A stretch of DNA of 64,000 nucleotides from Hermatobates lingyangjiaoensis (taxonomy: Eukaryota > Arthropoda > Insecta > Hemiptera > Hermatobatidae), in contig JAPFBL010000316.1 in assembly GCA_026182355.1 (NCBI GenBank), positions 124,001 to 188,000 on the forward strand. The letters run 5' to 3'. The translations under genes were made by a program, and so were the position numbers. Below, one piece after another: positions 43,957 to 54,350 of the stretch; positions within the stretch are counted from its first letter, which is position 1, and each line of letters starts with the position of its first letter. The notes under the pieces are model-generated. The model worked only from the letters and a program-made list of their open reading frames with translations. It was not told where the DNA came from and ran no database searches.

Positions 43957-44600
43957 CCTGAGGGCCGGCCTTAATAATATGAAAAGGATTGCGCGGGGCC
44001 TATTCTAGGTAGGGATCAAATAAGTGCAAATTAAGATTTTGTAATAGAAAATAAATTCTTCTTTGCATTTTATTAATTATTTGCTAAGTACAAAGATGAA
44101 ATTAACTTTATTTTACGAGCTTTGTGTGTAGCGAAGTCATAAAGTATATCATGAAAATTCTGTTTTCTACATAGATCACGCTCAATAGTAAGAATTGCCA
44201 GGTTGCTCAATCTATATTCGTTAATTTGTTGTCCTCATATAATTCTTGATTAGCTTGAGGGGCGGGAAGCTTCTTTCACCAGATATCACAGTTACGGGTA
44301 TCGTTTAAAATATTCTGCGTGCAACAAAATAGTTTGGGAAAGCTGTATATCTTTCATTAGTGGACAAATAAGTCAAAATTTCCTCATGCCTTTTAGTGGT
44401 ATTTGGTAGAATATGTCTTAAAAATTCCATTTTATCAGCTCATTCTACAATGTCATTACACCGATTTGTGATTTCATTTTCAAATATGTCATTAAATTGA
44501 TTCATGACTTCATTTTCAAATATGCCATTAAATTGATTCGTGGCGTTATTTTCAAATATGTCATCAAATTGATTCGTGAAGTCATTCATGAGCTTGTAAG
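43957..44600 (-). pseudogene. hAT transposase C-terminal fragment with element end
   Basis: Minus strand codons give 12-residue repeats (NQFNDIFENE type, 36-bp period at 44470-44590), then PNYFVARRIF, IPVTVISGERSFPPLKLIK, and after a frameshift RLSNLAILTIERDLCRKQ and NFHDILYDFATHKARKI, with the stop at 44073-44075. The SGERSFxxLKLIK block is the hAT dimerisation region. The element end GAGGGCCGGCCTTAA lies at about 43960. It is truncated upstream, with at least one internal stop and one frameshift, so inactive. Confidence 0.8.
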
Positions 44601-44639
44601 TCTGTTTCTTTATTTTGTGTGCTACCTATCTTCAATTTT

Positions 44640-44815
44640 GAACTGTTCAATATATATATAAATAAAATAAATTCAATACGAAGGAAACACACAGAAAGAC
44701 ACAGACATAACTCACATCGATATTTCGACCATCATCGTCATCAGGAGGTGTGAAGAGCGAAGAGTCCCGCAGGAAGGCAGGGCGGTGACTTATATTTAAA
44801 AAAGTCTGCTGGACC
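44640..44815 (-). mobile_element. PLE pseudo-LTR, family B
   Basis: Minus-strand family B unit running from a short (TA)n through AAGGAAACACACAG, the hammerhead and GCGAAGAGTCCCGCAGGAAG. It directly precedes the family A PLE. Confidence 0.7.
44712..44752 (-). ncRNA. hammerhead-like motif, family B, core intact
   Basis: Minus strand CTGATGA (44744-44738), an extra C, GAT/GTC stem, GAAA (44726-44723), TATC, then GATGTGAG. Confidence 0.6.
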
Positions 44816-44824
44816 GTTTCTTTA

Positions 44825-45002
44825 TTCGCGCTCCGTTCTTCGACGTGGGGAGATCTCTCTCACGTCTAGAGACCTCTCTTCTAGTCTACTCCTGATGACG
44901 AACAACAGTTCGAAATATTGAATTCTGTAAGTGTTCTCTTTATTCTTTTTCTGTGTCGAGCTTTGTGTAATTTAAAGTTATACATATATATATATATATA
45001 TA
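44825..45002 (+). mobile_element. 5' pseudo-LTR of family A PLE, ending in (TA)n
   Basis: Starts CGCGCTCCGTTCTTCGACG, contains the hammerhead and ends GTGTAATTTAAAG then (TA)n, after which PLE coding sequence begins abruptly. The same unit lies after the frame at 46794, in the same orientation. Confidence 0.8.
44884..44924 (+). ncRNA. hammerhead-like motif, family A, core intact
   Basis: CTGATGA at 44892-44898, an extra C, GAAC/GTTC stem, GAAA at 44912-44915, TATT, GAATTC. Confidence 0.6.
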
Positions 45003-46477
45003 TTGACGCCATTCTGCAGCCCATAGTTACCCAACTCCCCACTTTCTGCAAAGACACCTTCCACTTCCTCCAAATACTCAATAACATCTCCCTACCGGAA
45101 TCCCTGGAACACCCTCTCCTTCTAGCCACTATGGACGTCACATCCCTGTACACGGTTATTGACCATGGCGAGGGTTTGGCGGCCCTACAGTGGTTCCTAG
45201 ACAATAGACCCTTACCCCACATACCCTCCACCGCTTTTGTCCTTCAGCTAAGTTCCTTTGTCCTGCAGCACAATGTCTTCAGTTTTGAGGACCATCTTTA
45301 TCTTCAGACCAGAGGAACTGCTATGGGTACCAGAATGGCCCCTTCCTTTGCCAACCTTTACATGGCCAAACTTGAACAGGATTTCCTCTCGTCTCATGCC
45401 CTCCAACCCCTTGCCTACACCCGGTTCATTGATGATATATTTTTCGTATGGCCTCATGGCAAAGATTCTCTGGAAACTTTTATTGAAGCCTTCAAAACTT
45501 CCTGTTCATCACTCAATTTCACCCACTCCTTCTCCTATACCTCCTTAACCTTCCTAGATGTAGTAGTGTCCCTAAGCGGCAGGACCTTCACCACCTCCAT
45601 ACACACAAAACCTACCAATGCCCAACAATATCTACACTTCAATAGTTGTCACCCATCCCACACAAAAAAGTCCCTACCTCGTTCCCTCTCCATCCGCATA
45701 CACCGTATTTGCAGTGACCTCTATCAACGACAGTGTCATATCGACAAACTTAGGGAGAAATTCATCCAGCGGGGCTACTCTCCAAGGTTTGTTGATAAAC
45801 GCTTAATACCTGCCACCAATCAATATCTTCTTAGGACTGCCGCTGAACCCAACAGTTCTCCCTTCCTCGTAACTACTTTCTTTCCTGGGGTCCATAGGAT
45901 CGGGAATATCATCAAGGACATTTTTCCTCTCCTGTCCTCTTCCCCCTCCACCTCCTCCGTCTTCCGAAAACCCCCTCGCCTGTCCTTCAGAAAGCCTCCC
46001 AATTTAGGAAACCTGTTTTCCCACAGATCCCTTGAAACTCCTGGGATTGGGGTGGTGCGTGCTGGTATGGAGAAATGCGGCCGTCGCCTCTGCCTTACCT
46101 GTCCTTTAGTTAACCCTTCACCTTTCTTCTCCTCACCAACCAACTCTTTCCGCGTCCCACCTAACACCTCCTGCTCATCCAGGAATTGCGTCTACCGACT
46201 GAACTGTAGACAATGTGGAGCATTCTACATTGGTATGACTTCTACCAAGCTCAATGAGCGTTTGAACAACCATAGAGCTTCGGTCGGTCAGCGCAAACAG
46301 CTTCCTGTAGCTATCCATGCCAACAGCCATAACCTTTCTTTTAATGACTGCTTTTCTGTTCAAATCATTAAGCTAGTGACCACTGATGACCGTAGTTTGA
46401 CATTAAGAGCGTCTGAGGAGGCCCACATATGGTTATTGGGGGCCCGATCAGATCCCGGTTTAAATCAGAAGCGTTAA
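45003..46477 (+). CDS. Penelope-like element polyprotein: reverse transcriptase and GIY-YIG endonuclease, 5' truncated
   Basis: About 490 uninterrupted codons. RT motif A is TMDVTSLYT (Asp at 45134), then TRGTAMGTRMAPSFANLYM (motif B, about 45310-45365), then TRFIDDIFFVW with the catalytic pair DD at 45431-45436, then FLDVVVSL. A basic linker follows, then CGRRLCLTC, and the GIY-YIG nuclease (CVYRLNCRQCGAFYIGMT, LNERLNNHR with Arg, ASEEAHIW with Glu), ending in NQKR. Known PLE proteins also have an N-terminal region of a few hundred residues, which is missing here: the frame emerges from (TA)n, and no ATG is placed for it. The lack of stops suggests a young copy. Its role would be target-primed reverse transcription of element RNA. 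Short frames on other strands in this range are shadows. Confidence 0.9.
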
Positions 46478-46793
46478 CTTTTATTTGTTTTTCCTTTTAT
46501 TTTTAACTTATATATTCATATTCATATATATATTTTTTTTTAATTTATTATTATATATATATATATATATTTTTCCCTTTTTTTATTATATATATATTTT
46601 TTTTTTCATTTTATTTATTTATTTATTTATTTATTTATTTTTTTTATTATTTCCTTTTTTATAATTTTTAATTTATACTTTTTAATTTTATAATTTTATC
46701 TATTGTTTTTGCTTTCTCCGTTCTCCGACGTTTAGTGCCTAGCTCCTTTTTTACGCTAGTGCTGCTCTCTTCGGTTGACTCTTTATTTCTTCA
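46478..46793 (+). mobile_element. T-rich 3' UTR of family A PLE
   Basis: T- and TA-rich tract directly after the stop, then TTTGCTTTCTCCGTTCTCCG and the GACTCTTTATTTCTT border of the 3' pLTR. Confidence 0.65.
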
Positions 46794-46943
46794 TTCGCGC
46801 TCCGTTCTTCGACGTGGGGAGATCTCTCTCACTTCGTCCTCTCTACTAGTCTACTCTCCTGATGACGAACAACAGTTCGAAATATTGAATTCTGTAAGTT
46901 TTCTTTGTATTCTCTTTTCTGTGTCGTGCTTTGTGTAATTTAA

Positions 46944-46990
<47 letters not shown>
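46794..46990 (+). mobile_element. 3' pseudo-LTR of family A PLE, ending in (TA)n
   Basis: Direct repeat of 44825-44985: CGCGCTCCGTTCTTCGACG, CTCTCAC, hammerhead, GTGTAATTTAAA, (TA)n at 46946-46990. Flanking direct pLTRs are the known PLE layout. Confidence 0.8.
46852..46891 (+). ncRNA. hammerhead-like motif, family A, core intact
   Basis: CTGATGA at 46859-46865, an extra C, GAAC/GTTC, GAAA at 46879-46882, TATT, GAATTC. Confidence 0.6.
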
Positions 46991-46994
<4 letters not shown>

Positions 46995-47200
46995 GATAAA
47001 CGAAAACGGTCCGACAGGACAAATAACACTTAAAATAAACAGTGACACATAGACTGAAACATAACGAAAGACTCAATTTTCAATATTAAGACCGTAATGG
47101 CGGTCGTCCTCAGGAGAAGAAGTGAATTGACGGAGGGACGACAGTCAACTAAAGAACTGACTGTGTGAGGGCTAAAGCAGTGCTGCCGCAAAGGAGAAAA
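46991..47200 (-). mobile_element. PLE pseudo-LTR, family F, mutated hammerhead
   Basis: Minus-strand unit with a motif at 47070-47119: CTGAGGA and the GACCG/CGGTC stem are kept, but GAAA reads TTAA. The flank GAAGTGAATTGACGGAGG matches 54258-54280. Confidence 0.6.
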
Positions 47201-47422
47201 ATAAAAAAGAAAAAAAGGAGTCGAGAGGAAAGAAAAAAAATAGAAAAATTGTTATTTAAGAAAGAGAATAAAAGTGAAGAAAACAAAAAATAAAGGAAAT
47301 AAATTCAACAAAATAAATAAAAATAATAATAATACATAAATAAAAAAATAATAAAAAAAATAAATAAATAAAATAAAATAAAATAATTTATATTAATGTA
47401 TATATATATATATATATATATA
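47201..47422. repeat. A-rich simple sequence and (TA)n
   Basis: AAATAAA-type low-complexity run ending in (TA)n at 47400-47422. It is the complement of the T-rich PLE 3' UTR type, so it may be the 3' end of a minus-strand copy. Confidence 0.6.
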
Positions 47423-47660
47423 AACTAGAATCACAAAAAGAACACACATAGGTAAAAGAAACCACAGAAACTTACTACTATGTTCGATTGTCCCGTCATC
47501 AGGAAGATAGAAGTGAGTCTCTTTGAAAACAAAACGACACACTCTCTCTCTTTCTCTCTTTCACTATCTTTCTCTAAAGCAGTGAGATATAGAAGTTCTC
47601 ATGTTTTTCTATATGTTGAAGTATATACCATGATTGTTTTACTGTGTTGTTATCGCTTCT
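47423..47660 (-). mobile_element. possible PLE pseudo-LTR, unassigned family
   Basis: CTGATGACGGGACAATCGAAC on the minus strand near 47478-47504 looks like a hammerhead start, but stem II has only two pairs and GAAA reads GAAC. (CTTT)n-like sequence follows. Confidence 0.35.
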
Positions 47661-49125
47661 GCAAAAAAGTTTGAAATGAAATTTTCTTTACTACGAGTAT
47701 AATGGAGATTAATGTTAGTTATGACATAATTTTCAATGAAAAAATGACAAAAGTTGAAAAGATAAATTATTGTTAAGCGTTAATTAAAAGTAATTTCTTA
47801 AATGTTTCAAGAGTAAACACGTTTAATGTTTAATGAAATGAGAGAGTATCATATTTAAAGCGTCAGAAAATGTTTCATCTCATCTCCTTCTGTAATATAC
47901 AAAATGGAATCCGTGAAGTTAAGGAACTTATTGACGTCGTAGAACACTTGCTATCTCATCGTGAGAATATGAATTACAAAACTGAACAACGATAATCAAA
48001 CTGAAGAAGATTGCATTTATGTAAACGACGTAATTTAGTTATAACAGAAAAACAAACGAAAGGGATACTAAGCATAACAGGAGCAAAAATGTTTTTAAAA
48101 TAATGCTGCTTATTTACAATTGATTAATTTAAACTTTTTTACTACTATAAGTAAAGTATAGTGATCGTGAAATAATTAGATTTCAAGATTTTGATGGAAT
48201 TACATATTTGTAGGTCCCAGAAGTTGTTTTATGAAGTTTCTTCGATGATGTCTGTGTCTGTGTGTGTGAGTATGTATCCAAAGATTTTGGCCACGCTACG
48301 GTCCAGAATCATTGATGTATCAAATTGACAATTTACACAAAAATGGGCCTCATAGTGTAGAAGAGTTCTATTGTTCGGATGCAATTATGCATGACGGAAA
48401 AGTGACCTTGACCTTGTGGGGGGGGGGGGGGGGAGATCCTTAAAATAACTACTTGTAGGAGTCGACCGCCCGTGTGCTTTTTCTCTCTATTTTTTTATTC
48501 TTTAGTGTTCGAAATAATTTTCTAGTAAATAAGAATTCTTTAGAATTATACTATAAAATAACTATGAAAGTAATTCATATTGTGGATGCAAGGTTATCTA
48601 CGAATTTGTGGTTACACGCATGTATTCAAAAAAGATATTAACAAATAATAGAAATTAAATGACCGTTCTTCGTTTCTCCAATATAATAGAGAAGAGTAAA
48701 CAAATGAAATATTAAGTAATAAAAATCAATATACAACTTTAGTACGAACATTACTAATTGGTAAATTCAAAAATTCCAAGTTCAATAGATTTACAAATTT
48801 GGAGAGCTTAGCTCTCGTCATAGAGAAAAAGTTATAAAGCTTTAAAAGAGTGACATTTGTTATGGACTATGTGTTTTCAGTTTTTCTCTAAACTCATTTG
48901 TTTTGGAGAACAAACAGTACGACTAATTTGGTATTAGTTTTTTACTTATATTATGGCACATGACTTTTATAGGTTTGGACGTACATACTGACTCAAAATA
49001 TACTGAATAAATGGAATACATAAAAATAAAATATAAAAGTAATTTATATACGTAATATAATACATAAGATAATGATATATAATATATAAAAATATATAAA
49101 TGAACAATAAATTCATTACTAGCTG
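47661..49125. other. no gene seen; G-run
   Basis: AT-rich. A G-run at about 48418-48434 stands out. It could be the end of an old element such as those at 57354 and 62348, but the flanks do not match. Confidence 0.5.
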
Positions 49126-49127
49126 AC

Positions 49128-49830
49128 CCTGTGAACTTCGTACCGCCTACAGTCAGTGGAATGTCTTGTTAGTTTAAATACTTAACCGAATTTAGTGTTT
49201 AATTATTATTAACATAATAGTTGACCCGAATATGTCCAATAACCACACTGTGATGAATATTGTAATTATAATCAGAATCGTCATGGAATGCACTGAGATT
49301 CAAATCAGTGTGAACTGATTCGTCTCGATTCAGTGAGCTCACTCTAATGGTTTGTATTCTGGATTCTTGATGCACGTTTGTTTCAGACGAACAGGATCAA
49401 ACATTACCTTCTCGACTTACACTTCTCGTACTTCCTTTGTTTTTGAGGCTTGTATCGTCTTTTCCTTTTGTTTTTGAGACGTAGAACGACGGATCGCATG
49501 AAAATTAATTTGTTAAGCGTTGAAAGCAATCAAAATTTCGAATAAATTAATTCTATATTAAAAAAAAAAAATCTGATAGTTTTGTTATAAAGAAAACCAA
49601 TTTGTATCAAAGTTTAAAAATAAGCAAGTATTAAATGAAATAAATTTGAAAATAAGTGAATTCAGATACAGAATCTGAACTTTCTATCGGAAAATAGTTT
49701 TATTAACTCATAAACCTCGGCGGGTATCCCTCCAACCATTCCCAAAAATGTCATCATAGTCGGATGAGATAAGAAATTTAGGATGAGATAAGAGACATAC
49801 AAACATTCATTTTTATTTATATAGATAACG
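49128..49830. mobile_element. interspersed repeat, class unresolved
   Basis: Begins CTAGCTGACCCTGTGAACTT and ends TTTTTATTTATATAGATA. I recognise these borders from arthropod repeats but cannot assign a class or find a coding region. Single copy in this window. Confidence 0.45.
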
Positions 49831-50076
49831 GTGTTAATTGATATATTTAGAATACTTCTTCAGAGCCTTAAAAATATTGATCTTTGGCAAACACTGTTGT
49901 TATTGTACCCTGGTTAAAATCAGATTTAATTATCAACAAATTTGAAATTTAATTAAAGCTATATTGTATTTCACACGCCTCAGGCTTTGTTAATATTAGT
50001 ATAAAAAAATATACCGTCTTACGTATTAAGTTTTCCTGTTACTGGAACTTGTTTAGCAACTACGTTTGCTCTTGAC

Positions 50077-50917
50077 CAGCGGTTCCGAACCTTTCAAATA
50101 TAGCGACCCATTTTAGAACAAGCAATCAGGAAGCGACCCCAATTGTTAAAATATCTTTTATACATTTATTTTTTCTATAAGAAACTGGCATATATTGCAA
50201 TTTATTAGTGAAGTAACTGTATATTCCTTAAATATATGATTAATATAGAATTTATTCATTAATCTCAAAGCTCCTACAAAATATTAATTAATTGCAAATC
50301 AATTTCAAAGTATTCAAACAAACAAATTTCATACCGTTATGTAACTTTACTAAAGTATGTTTATGAACTGACCTTAATGAGACGGCTGGTATTGTAGCTT
50401 TTTAGCTAGCAATTCTATCCTGGGCTCCGTTGTCGATATGGCACACCTCAAGTCGTGTTCCACATCTAATTTATTTCGGTCTGCAGTTTAATCAGATATT
50501 TTTTTCAATCTATTGTCTACATTGGTTGTTTAACATCAAAAGGGTGCGTAATATTTCTAGCATAACTAGATCATGCCTGTATATTTTTGCATAACTTTTT
50601 AAGTAGTGTTTTTTTTTACGTCCAAACCACATAAGAAAAGAGAAAGAAGACTAAGGTCTTTCAAGTGAAACGAAACATGTTCAATACATGTCTCGGACGT
50701 TATGTTCAGTGACTTAATGAACTGTTACATTTAGTTTCGTAGTGTGAATTTTAAATAATTGTCTTAATTTTATTTTATAATGTTATTTATTTAACTGTCT
50801 TCTGTTTTTACCGTGTTTTATATAATATTCACGTTCGGGTCAAAATCAATTGGCGACCCCATGGCATTGGTATCACGACCCCGTTTGGGGTCGCGACCCA
50901 CAGGTTGGGAACCACTG
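50077..50917. mobile_element. hAT-type non-autonomous element, second copy
   Basis: Reverse-oriented relative of 25384-26458, with ends CAGCGGTTCCGAACC and GGTTGGGAACCACTG. The 8-bp flanks CTCTTGAC (50069-50076) and CTCTCGAC (50918-50925) differ by one base. It also carries the family E-like stretch (about 50618-50700). It lacks part of the internal duplication. Confidence 0.88.
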
Positions 50918-50925
50918 CTCTCGAC

Positions 50926-51640
50926 AATGGATGAATTCTGAAACCAGCCAAAGGTTAGAAAAGCCTTACTAGGTAATGCGTTTCAGTTTGACAATGGTAA
51001 TCCGATATGGACTCATGATCAAGACACAATAGACAGATTTATATAAACGAAATGGATGTAAAATGAGTGTAAACGTATATTCAATATAGAATATGATAAG
51101 GTATTTGCAGACACAAAAACCCTTTGGGCCAAGTAAAGTCAGTACTGTAGTGTAACTTGAGCCCTTTTCAGATAGTATTACTGAATATGACTCGAAATGA
51201 AATTCATAAAAGGATCAAGATTCCATATTTCTCTCTCATTTTATTCCTATTTTCATTCGCCAACATACAATAGTACATTTAATTTATTAAAGATTCAATT
51301 TGTCATTCAATATTGCATTACCAGAATTTTTTTTTACATATTAGTTTGATGTTTTTTTTACGTCCGAATTCAGTAGTTAATCTCCAAAATCAATGACAGT
51401 GGTTAGTTATCAAGTCTTCACTAGTGGATCAGCTATAAAACCTAATAAACAAATGTACATCTTTGAAATAAATATTTGATTATATCTAAATATAGGTTTT
51501 AAGAATAAGACAATTCTGTTTTGTTGTTTGGAATTTCGAAACAAAAATCTGTTTAAGTAATTTTAATCCCACAAAGTTTACAAATTTTAATTATTTATGC
51601 GAATAAGTTGAAAGGAGTTATAAAATTGTGTTATACCATT
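50926..51640. other. no gene seen
   Basis: AT-rich, nothing recognised. Confidence 0.5.
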
Positions 51641-51641
51641 G

Positions 51642-51755
51642 TAACGTAGTGTAATCAGTTAAGAGGAAAAACACTACGTGTTCGAAACGCGTTGTTTATA
51701 CCATTAAATTTTTATATGTGGAGACCATTTCATTAGCTTTTTACCCTACAATGAT
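51642..51755. mobile_element. truncated family H element
   Basis: Tail GTAACGTAGTGTAATCAG, then a hammerhead-like region (AGAGGAAAAACAC, TACGTGTTCGAAACGCG) with a changed core, then the TTTACCCTACAATG end. The flanks GTTATACCATTG/ATTATACGATTT may be a decayed duplication. Confidence 0.6.
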
Positions 51756-51759
51756 TATA

Positions 51760-52720
51760 CGATTTAAAAAACGAATATACTTTAAAATATTAAATCATTA
51801 AAAAAAAGTAATGAGTCACTGCACTTGATGTTTTAAATGTTAAAAATTAAATATTAAATTGTTAAAGCTAAAGTTTGATGTTCTAACGGTCAGTTGACAA
51901 TCAGTGATGTATTTTTTATAATGAATATATGAGTTTAGGTATATATGAATAACTACCTAAACATACCTGTCTGTTCAGGTATGTAAGTTTCGCATGGGTC
52001 ACATATGCGTACCTGGGTTACTAAATTACTGTTTCTTTCTTATTCGTAAACATCCTTTAAGTGTCTGTGGTTCTCAAGGAAACCTTTGATCTAAAACATG
52101 CCAATTCGTTATAAATTTTAATTTAAAAAAAAAGAATTCTCTCAATGACTGTTCGACCACAATGTGAGATTAGTTTGACTTGGAAATAAATATGTAATTT
52201 GCAAAGCCTTTATTAGGTGAATAATACCGACCAAGGCTTTAACAAATATTTGACTAAATGACAACTCTACCAGCGTTTGAAATCTGTCAATCACTAGGTA
52301 TAAACTTACTTTTTTTAGTAATTCGATAGGATCTACTTTTCAACTAGAGTCACTTAATGAAAAATCAATTTAATGATAATGCCCTATTCATTATGAAGTC
52401 TCAATAAGAAATCTACCATTACTTTTTATGGCAATTTGTATAAGTCTTATTGTATTATACGGAATAACTCTGAATAATATTAAGCTCAATCAAATTTAAA
52501 CATTTATATTATTTATTATTACATAAATTTAAGACAATTTGAATAACAGTATTTTAAAATGATTCTCACAAAGAATAATTTGTTTATGCTCACATTTAGT
52601 TGGAAACAAAATGGAAAGAGGCCACCTACAACCTACTCGAGTAGTATAACCTTTAGTTTTTACCCTAACTTAACTATAATTATCATGACAAATATATACA
52701 TAAATGTATATATGAGTTCA
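51760..52720. other. no gene seen
   Basis: AT-rich. A short palindromic AGGTATATATG/CATACCTG area occurs near 51935-51985. Confidence 0.5.
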
Positions 52721-52724
52721 AAAT

Positions 52725-52937
52725 CAAAGTAAGAGTAACACAGAAAGTAAGGAAACACACTTGCAAACATAAATTTTCGGGTAATCCGTCTTCAGGAGAA
52801 AAAAAGAGTGGGTGACCAGGCAAGTACATACCCGGTAACCGCAAGTGCTACACTCGCGCTCGGTTTCAAGTAATAGAGTTTAAAGAAGCTATAGGCAAGA
52901 AATTAATGGAGTATATATATATATATATATATATATA
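52725..52937 (-). mobile_element. inverted 5' pseudo-LTR, family D, ending in (TA)n
   Basis: Minus-strand family D unit. Its border at 52916-52937 is (TA)n, after which plus-strand GIY-YIG coding sequence begins. With the plus-strand unit at 53945-54120 it forms inverted pLTRs around the PLE body. Confidence 0.75.
52766..52800 (-). ncRNA. hammerhead-like motif, family D, core intact
   Basis: Minus strand CTGAAGA (52795-52789), an extra C, a weak GG/CC stem, GAAA (52778-52775), ATTT. Confidence 0.55.
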
Positions 52938-52943
52938 TTCATA

Positions 52944-53540
52944 TATATCCACAAACTCAAACGCATAATCAAAGATCTGTTCCCCATCCTATCCTCTTCT
53001 CCTTCCACGTCGACTATTTTCCCCAGCCAACCCCGCCTCTCTTATAGACGTTCCCCCAACCTTGGCAACCTCTTTTCCCACAGAGACTTGACGTCCAGGC
53101 GCGTCAACCACCCGTCTGTGGGCGCTAAGAGTTGCGAAAGGCGGGGGTGCCTGACCTGTCCGCTTCTCAACCCCCTTTCACACTTCACTCCATCTTCCCA
53201 TAACCAGTCCTTCCCTGTTGCTAAGGACTGCTCATGTACATCCAAAAATTGTGTTTACAAATTGGACTGTACTCGTTGTGATGCGTTCTACGTAGGACTG
53301 TCCTCTAACAAGCTCAGCCTCCGTATGAACGGTCATAGAGCATCCGTTAACAACAACTCCAATTTACCTGTCGCCATACACGCCAAATCCCACGGTCTGT
53401 CTTTTAACGACTGCTTCAGTGTGCAGATTCTGCGTCAGATTCCCCCTGGTGATAATACCGTGACCCTTAGAGCCTCTGAGGAGGCTCACATCTGGTTGCT
53501 CGGGGCGCGCAGTGCACCTGGACTTAACCTTAAAAGATAA
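52944..53540 (+). CDS. Penelope-like element, GIY-YIG endonuclease C-terminal fragment (open)
   Basis: About 198 open codons with no start codon of its own. It emerges from (TA)n with IHKLKRIIKDLFPILSSS, then RRSPNLGNLFSHRD, CERRGCLTC, the GIY-YIG core (NCVYKLDCTRCDAFYVGLS), LSLRMNGHRAS with Arg, SEEAHIW with Glu and the end LNLKR. No stop or frameshift interrupts the domain, but the RT half is gone, so it is a 5'-truncated insertion. It is closely related to 6046-6535. Confidence 0.85.
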   Translation, partial: YIHKLKRIIKDLFPILSSSPSTSTIFPSQPRLSYRRSPNLGNLFSHRDLTSRRVNHPSVGAKSCERRGCLTCPLLNPLSHFTPSSHNQSFPVAKDCSCTSKNCVYKLDCTRCDAFYVGLSSNKLSLRMNGHRASVNNNSNLPVAIHAKSHGLSFNDCFSVQILRQIPPGDNTVTLRASEEAHIWLLGARSAPGLNLKR

Positions 53541-53944
53541 TAATATTTTTTTTTTTTTGTACTTTTTCCAGTATTCTTTATTCTTTAGTACTTATTTCTT
53601 TTTTCCTCTTTCGTATATTTTGTGTATATCTATTTTGTCTTCTTCACTTACTACTAGTTTGTTTTATCCTATTTTATTTTTCTAAATTCTTATTCTTAAC
53701 TAGTTTCCCATACTTACCCTTTTATTCAGTCTCTATCTTTTATTTACTAAAACAACCAATGCAAGTTTTTTGTATTGTATTTATTTTTATTTATTTATTT
53801 ATTTTTTCTTCTTTTCTCTATCATTATTTTTGTTTCTTATAGTTTGTTTTTATCTTATATTGTTTATAATTTTTCACCTATTTATAGTTTTACCCAACTA
53901 GTACTGCTTATCTGAGTTTCTGTTTATATCTTCTCCTAATTTTA
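53541..53944 (+). mobile_element. T-rich PLE 3' UTR
   Basis: T-rich low-complexity sequence following the stop, as after 46477. Confidence 0.6.
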
Positions 53945-54170
53945 TACTTTAAGACCGGGTACGGTTGACAGCACTGGCGGTTGCCGGGTTGGTTACTTGC
54001 CGTTGCGCCTACAACGTGCTTGGTCTCCCATTCTCTTTTCTCCTGAAGACGGATTACCCGAAAATTTGAGTCTGTAAGTGTGTTTCCCTACTTTGTGTGT
54101 TGCTCTTTGTTAATCTCGAACTCGTATATATATATATTATATATTATATAATATATATATATATATATAC
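53945..54170 (+). mobile_element. 3' pseudo-LTR, family D, ending in (TA)n
   Basis: ACTTGCCGTTGCGCCTACAA, hammerhead, CTCGAACTCG, then (TA)n at 54125-54170. It is opposite in orientation to the unit at 52725. Confidence 0.75.
54038..54070 (+). ncRNA. hammerhead-like motif, family D, core intact
   Basis: TCTC, CTGAAGA at 54043-54049, an extra C, GG/CC stem, GAAA at 54060-54063, ATTT, then GAG pairing with CTC. Confidence 0.6.
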
Positions 54171-54350
54171 ACTTAAAATAAACTGTGACACATAGACAAA
54201 AACATAACAAAGACTCACTATTCAATATTTCGACCATAATGGCGGTCGTCCTCAGGATAAGAAGTGAATTGACGGAGGGACGACAGTCAACTGTGTCACA
54301 GTTTATTTTAAGTGTAATCTGTCCTGCCGGACCGTTTCCGTTTATCACAG
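54171..54350. mobile_element. family F pseudo-LTR with short inverted end
   Basis: ACTTAAAATAAACTGTGACA at 54170-54189 and its complement at 54293-54312 bracket one intact minus-strand hammerhead. Confidence 0.7.
54212..54260 (-). ncRNA. hammerhead-like motif, family F, core intact
   Basis: Minus strand CTGAGGA (54255-54249), an extra C, a stem GACCGCC..GGTC in which GACC pairs with GGTC, GAAA (54231-54228), TATT, then GAATAG. Confidence 0.65.

Noticed and set aside
46846..47076. Minus-strand frames with YIYIYI
   Set aside because: Translation of (TA)n flanked by pLTR sequence.
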